From: Glandiceps talaboti
Lineage: Eukaryota > Hemichordata > Enteropneusta > Spengelidae
Length of the DNA: 64,000 bases
Direction of reading: 5' to 3'
NCBI RefSeq assembly: GCF_964340395.1
Contig: NC_135568.1
Location: forward strand, 13,511,776 to 13,575,775
Part shown: positions 12,886 through 24,371 of the stretch, one piece after another
Numbering within the stretch: position 1 is the stretch's first letter
Layout: each line of letters opens with the position of its first letter
Notes under the pieces: model-generated
The model's input: the letters and a program-made list of their open reading frames with translations, nothing else
Database searches by the model: none
Told to the model about the DNA's origin: nothing
Program-made: the position numbers and the translations under genes

Positions 12886-13265
12886 AGGATAATAATGATG
12901 TGAATATAATAATGCAAATTTATAATGCACCGTTTCTCCTGAGAGCTCAAGGCTCCCACAATTATTACCCCTTGGCACGGATCAATGGTGGCACAATGGC
13001 CCTTTATTATATTTCCTTGACTCCCTGGGGAGCACACAATCCATTCCAGCCTCTATAAGTATAAGCGCATTGGATTATTAAAATCTATTCACATTGCAAC
13101 CTCTATCCTACCAGGTCCCCAATTATACAACTGGGTTGACTGAGGCACAATCGTGGTTCAAATCTTGCCAAAGGACTTGAGCTATATCTCAGAAACAAAC
13201 AGCAGTGACACAGCTTGAACCCGCAGATTCCAAGCCAGCCACTCTAACCATTTGACCATCATGAC
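12886..13265 (-). mobile_element. tRNA-derived SINE, near full length
   Basis: Read on the minus strand, the head starts near 13265 as GTGGAGTCATGATGG. It has an A-box-like TGGTCAAATGGTTAGAG and a B-box-like GGGTTCAAGCT, as in a tRNA-derived RNA polymerase III promoter. A body follows containing GGTAGGATAGAGGTTGCAAT and GCTCCCCAGGGAGT, ending in an ATT-rich tail near 12886. The body recurs in the opposite orientation at 19372-19612, which confirms a dispersed family. The SINE is non-coding and would rely on a partner LINE for mobility. Confidence 0.75.
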
Positions 13266-13514
13266 TCCACCAGGATACATATAAAATTTATGTGGAAACA
13301 AATCTGAATTGACAAATGAATTGCAAAATGAATGTTTGTGGGTTCATATAATCATAGTGATGACACCCCATTGTAGTGCTCCCTGACAATGTTGAGGAGA
13401 CTTTAAAACAATTTTTTTTTTATTATAACTCCCAGAATTTTTTTCACTTTGTGAGTAAAAATTTTCATATGTAATTATAAAAGAGTTGGTTAAGCGTAAA
13501 CAGAATGAATTGGT

Positions 13515-13935
13515 TACTGAAACTGCAGCCCAGAGACTTAGATATTTGGCTTGACAGTCTGGTGAATGACATTGAAATCAGATAACCAAGTCTCGGCAGG
13601 GTGACTGAAACTGCAAACCCAGAGATTTAGAAATCTGGCTCATCAGTCTGGTGAATGACAATGAAGACAGCTAACCAAGTCTCTGCAGGGCTACTGAAAC
13701 TGCAACCTATAGAGTCATGGATATTTGGCTTGACAGTCTGGTGAATGACATCAAAGACAGATAACCAAGTCTCTGCAGGGCAACTGAAACTGCAGCTCAG
13801 AGTCATGGATATTTGGCTTGACAGTCTGGTGAATGACATCAAAGACAGATAACCAAGTCTCTGCCGGGCACCTGAAACTGCAGCTCAGAGTCATGGATAT
13901 TTGGCTTGACAGTCTGGTGAATGCCATCAAAGCTA
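13515..13935. repeat. Minisatellite, 88-90-bp unit
   Basis: Five units begin ACTGAAACTGCA at about 13516, 13604, 13693, 13783 and 13871. They share TTGGCTTGACAGTCTGGTGA and ACCAAGTCTCTGC. The last unit is truncated. Confidence 0.93.
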
Positions 13936-14389
13936 CATTTGTAGTTACTAAGATAGCGGAGTTTCTGGGCTACCAGGTCTTTGGTAATTCTCAAATTTAT
14001 TGGTAACTAAGAAATTATGTCATTGTTATTTTAATATCAGATATGAATTCCTGATCACAGCTCTAACAGTTGGTAGTCGTGAATAATTAATAAAATTGAA
14101 TGAATATGCGAATCACTTCAATAAAACATCGTAATAATTCTTGTACCATGACTAGGGGTTTTAATTACTTATGAGTCACCTTTTCAAGTTGACAGACGTT
14201 GTCAAATTGTCCCCACAATGTCATCTAGTAGTCAAGACAGCAAATACAATGTAGGTAATTTGACAAAACTTGTCGATTTGTTACTTGTAAAGTAAATAGT
14301 AGTTCTTGTGTAAATAAGAACGTTTTAGGAGGATAAAATTCTTTGTTTGTTTGTTGGCAGCTGCTAAGGTACTGTATGCGTGAAATCTT

Positions 14390-14650
14390 TTACAACCAGT
14401 AACACTGAAGTAAAACACTTCCTCTGTGCTACACTCTTTTGTAGCATTCATATACAACCAGTAACACTGAAGTAAAACACTTTCTGTATGTGCTACACTC
14501 ATTTGTAGCATTCATATACAACCAGTAGCACTGAAGTAAAACACTTTCTGTATGTGCTACACTCATTTGTAGCATTCATATTACAACTAGTAACACTGAA
14601 GTAAAACACTTTCTGTATGTGCTACACTCATTTGTAGCATTCATATCAAG
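14390..14650. repeat. Minisatellite, 61-66-bp unit
   Basis: Four units contain AACCAGTAACACTGAAGTAA and GCTACACTCATTTGTAGCAT, starting near 14395, 14457, 14520 and 14586. Related single motifs continue to about 14830. Confidence 0.92.
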
Positions 14651-15655
14651 TGTAGTGTTTCAGTTGGTTTATTTACAAGCCTTCCTAGTGTGGTCAATTA
14701 GCAAATGAAACTATACTTTTACACTTGATATGGATGCTATAAACAATTGTGGTACATACAGAAAACGCTTTACTTTTGTGTTGTGGGTTGTAAAAGTATG
14801 TTTTCTTGTAGCACTCAAATGTTAGTTTTATCGAACAAGTACTTCAAATTAATTATCCCATTAAATGTATTCAAAGACACACTTACTTCAAGATTCACTA
14901 AACAAGCCAAACACAATTTGAACTTTCCATCGAACAACTGAGAACCAAAATGTTTGGTAGAAAACATGAGATAGGATCTAGAAATAAGAACCACAGATAC
15001 ATTTTGTTTGCATGGAAGTTATTGGCAATGATTTCATGTGCGTGTTGTTTACACAATTTTAAACTCAACTTGTAAAAAAGGTTCATTTTGATGACTTGGC
15101 ATAATTCCAGTGATACTGTTGAGGTATTTCCAACACTAGGCAATGTATTTGTTAAGGTTGGTAAGTAGGTAAAACTATATGAGTTAGTTCTGTAGGTACA
15201 TTGTGTATATGGAAATCTGTGTCGGAGTCACTGGGGTTCCTAAACAAGCAAAAACACTGGAAAGCCGGTGTACAAGTAATTTCTGTGTATTTGTTGTCAT
15301 TGAAATAAAGCACTTGCCGAGACTAAGGATTTTGTGTAACAGTATGAAGTGTAATCTACTAGAAATTCTACATTTCTTGTTCACCCAGTTTAAATATGGA
15401 ATGATTGATTGTACTCATTATCACATATATAGTAGGTGTAGGGTATCCAATTGAGTTATGTCGTTGGTTTGAATCCGTTCCAAGTTTTTGTTGTAGGGAT
15501 ACGTACGTACGTTGTACACTAAAATATCATGGCTCTATTTCAACCCCTCAGTGGATTCAAATGTGCAGTCTTCTGTAATTGGTTTTAGGACAATGTAGAG
15601 AATGACATCTGTGGCTTGTAGTGTTACTGATGTAATAAGAATGTGTGTAGTTGTG
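14651..15655. other. No gene seen
   Basis: Overlapping short frames on both strands have no recognisable domain. The only local structure is a CGTACGTACGTTG motif near 15500. Confidence 0.45.
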
Positions 15656-15659
15656 TGCT

Positions 15660-16470
15660 TCTCAATCAGTGGGAACCTCCCAGTGGCTTCACATTGACCA
15701 ATCAGTGGGAAACTCACAGTGGCTTCACATTGACCAATCAGTGGGAAACTCTCAGTGGCTTCACATTGACCAATCAGTGGGAAACTCTCAGTGGCTTCAT
15801 ATTGACCAATCAGTGGGAACCTCTCAGTGGCTTCACATTGACCAATCAGTGGGAACCTCCCAGTGGCTTCACATTGACCAATCAGTGGGAAACTCGCAGT
15901 GGCTTCATATTGGCCAATCAGTGGGAACCTCTCAGTGGCTTCACGTTGACCAATCAGTGGGAACGTCCCAGTGGCTTCACGTAGACCAATCAGTGGGAAC
16001 CTCTCAGTGGCTTCACAGTTACCTATCATTGGGAACCTCCCAGTGTCTTCATATTGATCAATCAGTGGGAACCTCTCAGTGTCTTCACATTGACCAATCA
16101 TTGGGAACCTCCCAGTGTCTTCATATTGACCAATCAGTGGGAACTTCCCAGTGGCTTCACATTGACCAATCAGTGGGAAACTCCCAGTGTCTTCACATTG
16201 ACAAATCAGTGGGAACCTCTCAGTGGCTTCACATTGGCCAATCAGTGGGAACCTCTCAGTGGCTTCACATTGACCAATCAGTGAGAAACTCTCAGTGGCT
16301 TCACATTGACCAATCAGTGGGAACCTCCCAGTAGCTTCACATTGACCAACCACTGGGAAACTCTCAGTGGCTTCACATTGACCAATCAGTGGAAACCTTC
16401 CAGTGGCTTCACATTGGCCAATAAGTGAGAAACTCTCAGTGGTTTCACATTGGCCAATCAACCTTAACAA
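15660..16470. repeat. 36-bp minisatellite carrying a CCAAT box in most units
   Basis: About 22 units of 36 bp with the consensus parts GACCAATCAGTGGGAA and CTCAGTGGCTTCACATT. Roughly 18 units keep an intact CCAATCA. GACCAATCAG fits the NF-Y consensus RRCCAATSRG. Because 36 is divisible by three, several frames are open through it, including a 338-residue minus frame (15535-16551) with a 12-residue period (core GQCEAT-x3-PLI) and a 227-residue + frame. I treat these as by-products of the repeat; the minus frame does have a Met and non-repeat ends, so a coding role is not excluded. Confidence 0.95.
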
Positions 16471-19371
16471 AACATTACTTGTTGTTCTATGATGAAGTCT
16501 GTATAGATACAAATGTACATCTACCTTGAAACACCATTGGGACTTATCCAATTACTGTCTGAAGCTGCCTTATCTTGTCTAGCCATATTGTCATACATAA
16601 CATGTACATGGACATCCTGTCTCTGTTTATCTAGCCAGACTCTTTCCTGATAGATGTACAATTGACTTCGATCTCGCAGGGATTGTCACTTGTGATTAGC
16701 AAGTGATTATATATGTTGGTACATTCTTCTCAGTGTGAAATATTGTTCCCTCCACTTTTGGCCTCTGAGAATTTTTTTCTCTCGTAAACCCTCCTGCCCC
16801 ACCCCCAGGAATCAGATGGCATACCCCTTACCCAAAATGTCAATGTTGTCCTAGTATGTAGGGTATATAATGACATGGCATCCTCACATCAGTCAGCCCT
16901 TTTAGGCCTTTGAGGGTAGAACAACACAAGAAATTTCACAGTCTACACGTAATGTAAGCAGCTTAAGAAATCATGAGTGCATAACGCGATTTCTCAACAC
17001 AGTTTGAACTTTCCATGAAACGTACAATGCATTCTCATGAGTATCAGTATCTGGAGTCGTACATATAACTCGTTTTATCAGGTTTTCCTAACTTCCTAGT
17101 TGAATGCAAGTGTCTCACAATGACACAAGTTGATTATCTCAGTTTTGTCAGTGATGTGACAGTGATGTCTACAACTTGGTTTTATCGCAACTTGAATTTC
17201 AGAAAACATGATGCTAACATTAAAACTCTTGCATATTATACAATACATGTTACTTTTTAACAGTGAATTCTTTGTGGTTCAGTGAAGGATACTTAGATGA
17301 TACCATTAGTAAAATCATTTGTAACCTAGGCAACATATCCATTTGATGTAGTTAGAAAATTCCATGTTAATGGAATACCCGTAACTTTAGTACGATAAAG
17401 TGGATTTGTCATTTAAGTGATTTTTTTTTGCTTAGATAAAAATGACACTTGTAAATCTCCCAGATCAAATTGATTCTTTTAATGTTGTTAGTCATATATC
17501 CTGTACTCATTTAGTGTATTTTTCTGCAGCTGAACAAAGTTGAAGTTTAGGTGAGCCCTAACCTCCCCCTCTGTAGTTTTGTTGAGTCCTCGTTGAAAAA
17601 TAACATAAAAAAATAATTTATGGAGAATATTTGAAGAAATTGTACATAGATATATTCATAGGTTTTCTCCTTTGTTTTAAGGTATACAAATTATTGTAAC
17701 TTTTAGCCAACAACATTGTCAGGCGAACCCAACCTTCTCTGAAGTTTTGTTCAAGTACTTTCTCTCTCCCCCCCCCCCCCCCCCCCCCGAAAAAAAGAAA
17801 CAAAGGGACACCCCAAAAATCATCCATGAGCAATTTTGAAGAAATTATGTATATTTTTGTAGGGTTTCTCATTTATTAGGTATGATATTGTAAATTTTGC
17901 TAGATAAGATATTGTAAATTTTGCTACTTACGATATCGTAAATGTTAGCAAAGAAAATTGTCATCGCTGTTTGTTGGATAAATACATCACATTGACACAT
18001 TCTCTGGAATTGCTTGCTGGTGCCCAAGGGAGGAAAATGAAAGTGTTACTTTTAACCTTTTTTAACCCCACATGACTACATGATATACTGTTACTTTAAT
18101 CTCTATCCTGCAGGCAGCGCAGTCATCAGCCACTAGAATGCTAATTGTAGACAGTTATGTATGAAGGTCAGGAGGTTAAAGGTCATCTGCATAGTTTAAT
18201 TTAGGTCAGGAGTCAAAGGTTAACTATTTGATATGTGTATATGTATATCAGTCAGCAATGTTAACAGAAAAAGTTAAATGCAATTCTTCAATATTTTATG
18301 GTTCTGGTTGAGTTTATGAATTGACCACCACAGAGAAGGAAAAAATTGTCAACATAGTAAAAATATTACATATACATGTACATATCTTTTGATTTTGATT
18401 TGTTTTAAGTTGGAATTTTACAGATTTTTATCAGATTATCATATCAGTTGTTAAAGGTTTGATTTTAAATTTTTTTTGATTATTAGTGTACATTTGTACA
18501 TGGTTGAAGTAGAATTCTTGGTTCAAAGGTTGTGTACATGTACATGTATAGTACATGTAGAGTCCCCAAACATCAGTAAAATTATCAATGTTTTGAAGAA
18601 AAAAGCCAATCAAGTAGTGTCCTCAAGGTTATCTTACGTTCATCTTTATAAAATGTTTTTGTTGCGACATCTAAAATCTAAAACATTGTACTAGATATAG
18701 ATGCCCTAAAAGATTTTAGCTGTGATCTTGACCTTAACTTTCAAGGTCAAATGTCAAAATGAAACCATTTCTTGAATATTTTAGCATTTTGAGATTATTA
18801 AAAGGCATGAGGTGAGTTTATATGCTGTGGGGAGGTGTGTGTGGGAGGAGGGGGGGGGGTTGAAATTTAGATGTGAAAAGTAGTTGTCTGAGAAATGTTT
18901 AGAGGTCCAGAACAAAAGAATGAACCTATATAATCTGTATGGCTTCGCTGATAAGTTAACACCAGAGCAATGGCCTGGGATTGAAATATCACCCTTTAAA
19001 AGTTTAATTAAAAGGTCCCTGTATTATTGAAGCACACTTATAAACCATCATTTGCTATTACATAAATAATTAGATTTATAAGATGACATATGGTTTAGTA
19101 TACAAGAAGTAAAATACCAAACCTCTATTATGTCACCAACATTAATAACAATACTAGAAAATGATTGATAATTTAATGGAAGGACATACATTGACATTTA
19201 CTTAACATTAATACTAAAAGGTTTTATTTATAAATGTAAGTATTTTTAACATGGGGGAAAGAAGCTTACATGTATAAACTTGAAGCTTGTGCCACGTTAA
19301 GCAAAATAAGACATGGTTGTGTTCTGATAGAACAAATTATTTTCCAGTCGAGATCCCAAAGTCTAAAATGA
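16471..19371. other. No gene seen; homopolymer and short repeats
   Basis: No exon is supported. It contains a 21-base C run (17768-17788), a G run near 18848, and three tandem 28-30-base copies of GATATTGTAAATTTTGCTA at 17880-17955. A dense cluster of TACATGTA motifs lies near 18535-18560. Confidence 0.5.
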
Positions 19372-19612
19372 GTACTTGAGATTCAACCCAGCTGTATAAT
19401 TAGGGATATGGTAGGATAGAGGTTGCAATGTGAATGCTTTAATCATATGCGCTTATAAAGGCTGCAATGGATTGTATGCTCCCCAGGGAGTTGAAGAAGT
19501 ATGAAGGGCTGTTGTGTCAATATAGATCCATACCAGGGTAATAATTGTAAAGCGCTTTGAGCATAGAGTGGGAAAGTGATAAAAACCAACATTAGTATTA
19601 TTATTATTACTT
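19372..19612 (+). mobile_element. SINE body, second copy (head missing)
   Basis: It matches the 12886-13265 SINE in the opposite orientation: GGTAGGATAGAGGTTGCAAT, ATGCGCTTATA and GCTCCCCAGGGAGT. The 3' end contains GTAAAGCGCTTTGAGCA and an (ATT)n tail. The tRNA-like head with A and B boxes is absent, consistent with 5' truncation. Confidence 0.75.
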
Positions 19613-20044
19613 AAATGATTGATGAATCTGTAAATATTACATATCATATGTCAAGTCTGGTAGGTCTGCATAGTATTAAACTTAATTAAAATTTGATCTA
19701 AGAGATGGCTGGATTTACTTTTACTTATTGTATTTCATGTCTACTGTGCTTGTCAGTCATCCGTTGACTGAAGGCAATCATCTGATGAATAAGCAAAAGA
19801 GAACATAACAGACAAGCAGAGTACATTGTTGATATACGGTGAATAAGGCAAATTGAGCCTTCTCTTTGATCAGATTGGTCTGTTTATCAAATCAAACTTC
19901 ACAGCGGTATAGTTGTTTGACGATAAATTACAATAACAATCAAATGAATGTGAGTCAAAGTCTAAACTGACATCCCAAATCACATCAGCAATAAGACGTC
20001 ATGTGATTCTATTTTCAGCAGTTCTTTAAAAGAACAAATCGTAC

Positions 20045-20760
20045 ATGTATACTTGTCAGTGTTGTTTGACTCTATATTCATTCAGTTGTTACACAAAGTG
20101 ACATATATTGTACATGAATACGTGTGTTGTGATTCTGTATTCAGCAGTTGTATGAACGATGACTTATAGTCCTGTCAGTGTTGTGTGATTCCTAGTATTC
20201 AGTGGTTACAAATGCCCCTCAGTGAAACATACATTTGTACATGTACGGTATTGCGCCTAGGGATTCTATACTCAGCAGTTAACACAAGCGACAAATAGTA
20301 TTCATCAGTTTTAATAAGTATTCCATGTCAGTATTGTGTGATTGTACATTCAGCAGTTACAGAAAACGACAAACTATACATGCATACAATGTCAGTGTCA
20401 TCTATTTCCAGCAGTTACACAACGACAAATTGTATCCAAGTCATTATTGTGTGATTGTATGTTCAGCAGTTGCAAAAAATGACAAAACCATAAACGCATA
20501 CAATGCTAGCGCCCTGTGACTATATTTATCGGTTTATAAAAATCAACAAAATCGCGTCCGTCATTGTTGTGCGATTGTATTTTCTTATGCGATGGTATTT
20601 TCAGCGGTTATACAAAATGACATATCGCAGAAGTATACAAAGTTAGTGCCTTGTGAATCTAATATTGAGCAGTTATACATGTACAAAGGGACATATACAT
20701 CTGTATCTGTATCTGTGTTGTGTCATTCTATATTCAGTGTTCAGTTACACAGACTGCCAT
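20045..20760. repeat. Degenerate minisatellite, about 60-70-bp unit
   Basis: About ten diverged units share GTCAGTGTTGTGTGATTCTA and TTCAGCAGTTACACAAA followed by CGACAAAT. Isolated units continue at about 20938 and 21110, and an unrelated insert interrupts at 20800-20930. Confidence 0.8.
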
Positions 20761-21639
20761 TTTATCATCAGTGTACCCTCGTAAAGCCAATTTGACGTGA
20801 TATTGATGTACACAATTTCTAGTGACACACCAAAATTTGGTGTTCCAATATCCCTTACTCACAAGAAATGCCAGTTTTTATCATTTTGACTCACAACAAC
20901 AAAATTTGGCTATCATTAGATGGCACACTGATTATATGTCAGTGTTGCATGATTTGCTATTCGGCAGTTATGCAAATAATGAATTATAATGACAAATGTA
21001 GACATGCCTGTGTCACGATCATCAGTTACAACCCCTCCCCCCCCCAAAAAAAATAAATAAATAAATATATAATATACATGTATAACTCAGGCTTAAAAAA
21101 TTATGATTCAACAGTCAACAGTTGTACAAACAATAAATTGTTAGGTATATAATATGCAGTTAATGCCCTTTGATTCTATTTCAATGTCCATCATTTTCAT
21201 AAAATAACAAATGGCGTTAACGTTGGTGTCAGCTGATGTAAAATAAATCATGAATATATTACCCCATCAATGAATGATAATGTCCATTAGCTAATCCACG
21301 TTTTAAAAATTTTATTGATAGTTAGTTGTTGTGTAAGAGTACCAAAGCTGATATAATATTTTGTAATTTTGATGGAAATCACTGCCTAGACTAGAGTGTT
21401 TGCTATGGTGTCATTAGTTCAAATCAGCTGTTGTGATATTTGATATTAGCGTTGTGGTGATAATAATCTCCTATGTCCTGAGGCCAACCAGTTGGTTTCA
21501 GTTATGTCAGTGTTTTTACAAAGGTTGTTGAACCCAGTGAGCAGATGAAGGGAAACTTCGTAAAATTACTATTTTCTACACATTGCATTGTTATTTACTT
21601 GTCAAGGGAGAACACATACATTACTATAAGTGTGTCTGC

Positions 21640-22095
21640 TACCTTGTTCAGAGAGAATGCAGAAATTGCCCTGTTACCCTGTTAATTAAGGGTGAGAAAA
21701 TAAATTTACGGTGGTTCAGTGTGTCTGTTTCATTTGTGCTTTGCTCAGAGAGAACACAGAAATTACAAGAGATGTCATTACCACAGTTTCCTTGTTCAGG
21801 GATAACATAGAAATTACAAGAGAACTCGGTATCCGTTTTACCTAGTTCAGAAATTACAAGACAGCTCAGTACCCCTTTCACCTAGTTCAGAAATTAAAAG
21901 AGGGCTCAGTACCCATTTTACCTTGTTTAGAAATTAAAAGAGGGCTCAATACCCATTTTACCTTGTTCAGAAATTACAAGACAGCTTCGTACCTGTGTTA
22001 CCTTGTACAGAAATTAAAAGAGGGCTCAGTACCCCTTTTACCTTGGTCAGAAATTACAAGAGGGCTCAGTACCCATTTTACCTTGTTAAAGAGAG
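21640..22095. repeat. Minisatellite, about 40-bp unit
   Basis: About ten units with the consensus parts TACCTTGTTCAGAAATTACA and AGAGGGCTCAGTACCC. The right half (21840-22090) is well preserved and the left half is diverged. Confidence 0.88.
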
Positions 22096-22391
22096 AAGCA
22101 CTGAATACACCTAATACTCTGATCTGGGAGAAAATTCTCCACAAATAAATAATACTACTCATATAATAAAATAGCAATTTTTTAACCTTAAACAATTCTG
22201 CATAGTGACAATATTTTTCTGTTTTCATTCCAGATTTTATCTCTGTTTGCCAATTTTCTCAGGAGGTGCTACTTACTGTAAAATAAGGGGTACACGGTGA
22301 GAGAGGTCATCGTACCCTTGGTGCTTTTAGAATATGCTAGTGTCATTTAGACACCGGTAGCCTGTCAAGCTGGCTTGTAAAAAGATTCCAG

Positions 22392-22487
22392 CCATTTCTA
22401 TTCATCCTGATGACGAGGAGGTTTTTGTTAGTGATGTAAGCCCCGATGATGGCGTAACGCATACTAGGGAAGCTAGTACTTTGACAG
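22392..22487 (+). CDS. TRAK: Candidate TRAK N-terminal exon (phase 1-1, 96 bp)
   Basis: The acceptor is ATTCCAG before 22392 and the donor is GACAG|GTAAGA after 22487. The exon starts with two bases that complete a codon, is open, and ends with one base of the next. It encodes about 31 acidic Asp/Glu/Ser/Thr-rich residues, starting ISIHPDDEEV. Its phase and its length (a multiple of three) match the next candidate exons at 24.3, 25.5 and 26.6 kb and the recognised TRAK exon at 30.2 kb. The acceptor polypyrimidine tract is weak. The protein sequence is not conserved enough to identify by itself. No methionine precedes it in frame, so an upstream first exon is needed. Confidence 0.55.
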
Positions 22488-22543
22488 GTAAGAGACAAGC
22501 GTGTTGTTATCTCTAGAGTACCTAGTTACCAAGGGTTGTCAGA

Positions 22544-22612
22544 GGCTGAGCGATTATTTTGTATGCCTTTTACATGTACCTCTGCAGTCTCGGTTCAAAC
22601 CCACCCATAGTC
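22544..22612 (+). mobile_element. tRNA-derived SINE head, fragment
   Basis: A-box-like GGCTGAGCGATTA and B-box-like CGGTTCAAACCC, spaced as in a tRNA gene, closely resemble the heads at 22949 and 23290. The downstream body differs from the SINE at 23.0-23.3 kb. It is not called a functional tRNA because the stems do not pair well and it recurs as a family. Confidence 0.55.
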
Positions 22613-22948
22613 TCTGTTACCCGGACTCTCATTGTCAGGGGCTCTTTTATGTGACCACCTAGATGAGAGTCTGTAGTTCAAATGTATTCCAAAGTCAGCT
22701 GCACTGGATCTCTCTCCCAGAACAGTGCATTCTGGGAAATTCCAGGTACCTTCACAACACGTTTGCAAGTCTCAAGCGACTGATACATCTTAATTACAAA
22801 GAACGGGCCTTGTAAGCTCATTTTTCACGACTCAAAAGAAATGTACTTTGTAACTTCCGGTGCAAATGACTTTGGATTATGTTTTCCCAGACTCTCTCCT
22901 GGGTGGTCTCATAGTACAGCCCCCATCGGTGAGAGTCTGGGTATTTGA

Positions 22949-23460
22949 GACTAGTGGCTGAGCGGTTAGCTTGTATGCCTTTTACATGTACCTCTGCAGT
23001 CTGAGTTATAATGATATTATTATAATAATCTTTATTCGTCCAAATAAATTTGGAAATTTGTTGAATGGTCACCACAAGAGCAGTGTCGTGCATGGTGCCC
23101 TAGGGTTGAAGAAGCAGGAGGAAACCGCAGTACCTGGGGAAAACCTGCGTTGTTCAGCAGGGTCAAACTGAGCATCACCCTTCTTACATACAGACCTGGT
23201 TAAATTTTGAATCAAACCCAGCCGACACCCTGGTGGTGGGTTCGAACCCAGGCTGCAGAGGTAAGAGGCGTATAAGCTAACCACTCGGTCACCGACAACA
23301 AACCCACCCAGTGCTGGCTGGAGTTGATTTGATAGATCAATGAGAGAAGGATGATGCTCAGTTTGACCCTACCAAACAATACAGGTTTACCCCAGGTATT
23401 AATGGTTTCCACCTACTTTAACACAAGGGCTCCTCTTAGTTAGTGTTGATCATTCAACAA
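22949..23460 (+). mobile_element. SINE (+) split by another SINE
   Basis: The head at 22949-23007 (GTGGCTGAGCGGTTAGCTTG ... CAGTCTGAGTT) resumes after about 23290 with CAAACCCACCCAGTGCTGG. The body continues to about 23460 (GATGCTCAGTTTGACCCTAC, TTTACCCCAGGTATT). The interruption is the minus-strand SINE at 23008-23290, which breaks the B box of this copy. Confidence 0.7.
23008..23290 (-). mobile_element. tRNA-derived SINE, full length, nested
   Basis: On the minus strand the head is GTCGGTGACCGAGTGGTTAG. The B box is a perfect GGGTTCGAACCC. The body contains GATGCTCAGTTTGACCCTGC and GGTTTTCCCCAGGTACTGCG, with an ATT/ATA tail at 23008-23040. It is the best preserved SINE copy in the window, so it is probably the youngest of this cluster. 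Confidence 0.82.
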
Positions 23461-23489
23461 AATCACGAATTTAATTCATATACGTGTCT

Positions 23490-23590
23490 AAATATCTTTG
23501 GAAATTTGTTGATCTGGTTGCCACTGAGCATTGCGAACAGTGCCATCGAGTTAAAGCAGGAGAAAACTGCAGTACCAGGGGAAAAATTGA
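23490..23590 (-). mobile_element. SINE body fragment
   Basis: It shares AATCTTTGGAAATTTGTTGA-type sequence and GCAGGAGAAAACTGCAGTAC with the nested SINE at 23008-23290, in the same orientation, but is more diverged and lacks the head. Confidence 0.65.
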
Positions 23591-23599
23591 GTTCCTTAA

Positions 23600-24326
23600 A
23601 GCTTAGGTATTCTCTCTTGACCATGATGGAGTTACTTCACATTCTATTTGCTCCCTGTATCATGGTTGCATTTGGCCAGTATAGCTATCATTAAAAAACA
23701 ACTTGGGAGTGTTGAAAGTCAACGAAAAATGATGTACTCACTCTGTACTTATTCTCTGCAACAATCTTAGCAGACTGTTGTTCTCATATTTAAGACTGAC
23801 TGATGGTACAATCTATATCCAAACTTGTATCTGAGAGGTGTTTTGGTAGTCTGACTATCTTTACGTTATTAAAGATTTACTGTACATAAGAAAGGGTGGG
23901 TGATGCTAAGTTTGACCCAACAGTAATATTTAAACAAAAATGGAGGTGTTTTATTTGAGGTAAGGTTATAATAAATGCTAAGAAGATATTCTATCCCCAA
24001 GTTTCATCTAGCGATGATTTGACAAACTTGTTTTGTCACATCGGAAGAGAAGGCAAAGTGGTAGAGCGCCCTCACTGGTCACAAAAAACAAAAACAAAAG
24101 GCAATGTGCTATCTATGTTTGTATTTGCAGTTCACGACGATACATACATAGTTCAGGTTGTTATTTTCATTTCACATTTGAATATATATCGCAATTGTTA
24201 TAGTGTTTGAATAACTCATAAATCATCAACATTTTTCCACGTGTGTTCATTTTTGTTTTTAAACTGTAATTTTCAACTTGATGTACTAACTTCATTTCAT
24301 TGTATCTAATACTGTCTGTCTAACAG
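23600..24326. other. Intron-like, no gene seen
   Basis: No recognisable exon. One short stretch (about 23893-23925) repeats the SINE motif GGTGATGCTAAGTTTGACCC. Confidence 0.45.
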
Positions 24327-24371
24327 CTGACAGTGAATCCACTGACAAGGGGGCTGCAGAGATCTCCCAAG
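24327..24371 (+). CDS. TRAK: Candidate TRAK cassette exon (45 bp)
   Basis: The acceptor is GTCTGTCTAACAG before 24327 and the donor is CCCAAG|GTACAA after 24371. The phase is 1-1 and the length 15 codons. It encodes about 14 residues beginning DSESTDKGAA, acidic and Ser-rich. Joining to the 22.4-kb exon completes GCT (Ala), and joining to the 25.5-kb exon also completes GCT. Inclusion or skipping would keep the frame. Identification as part of TRAK rests on order, strand and phase, not on sequence conservation. Confidence 0.6.

Noticed and set aside
15660-16470. CRISPR-like array
   Set aside because: Units are contiguous with no spacers, and the genome is eukaryotic.
23215-23290. A functional tRNA gene on the minus strand
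   Set aside because: Although A and B boxes are good, the sequence continues into a dispersed body with a tail and recurs nearby, so it is a SINE head.
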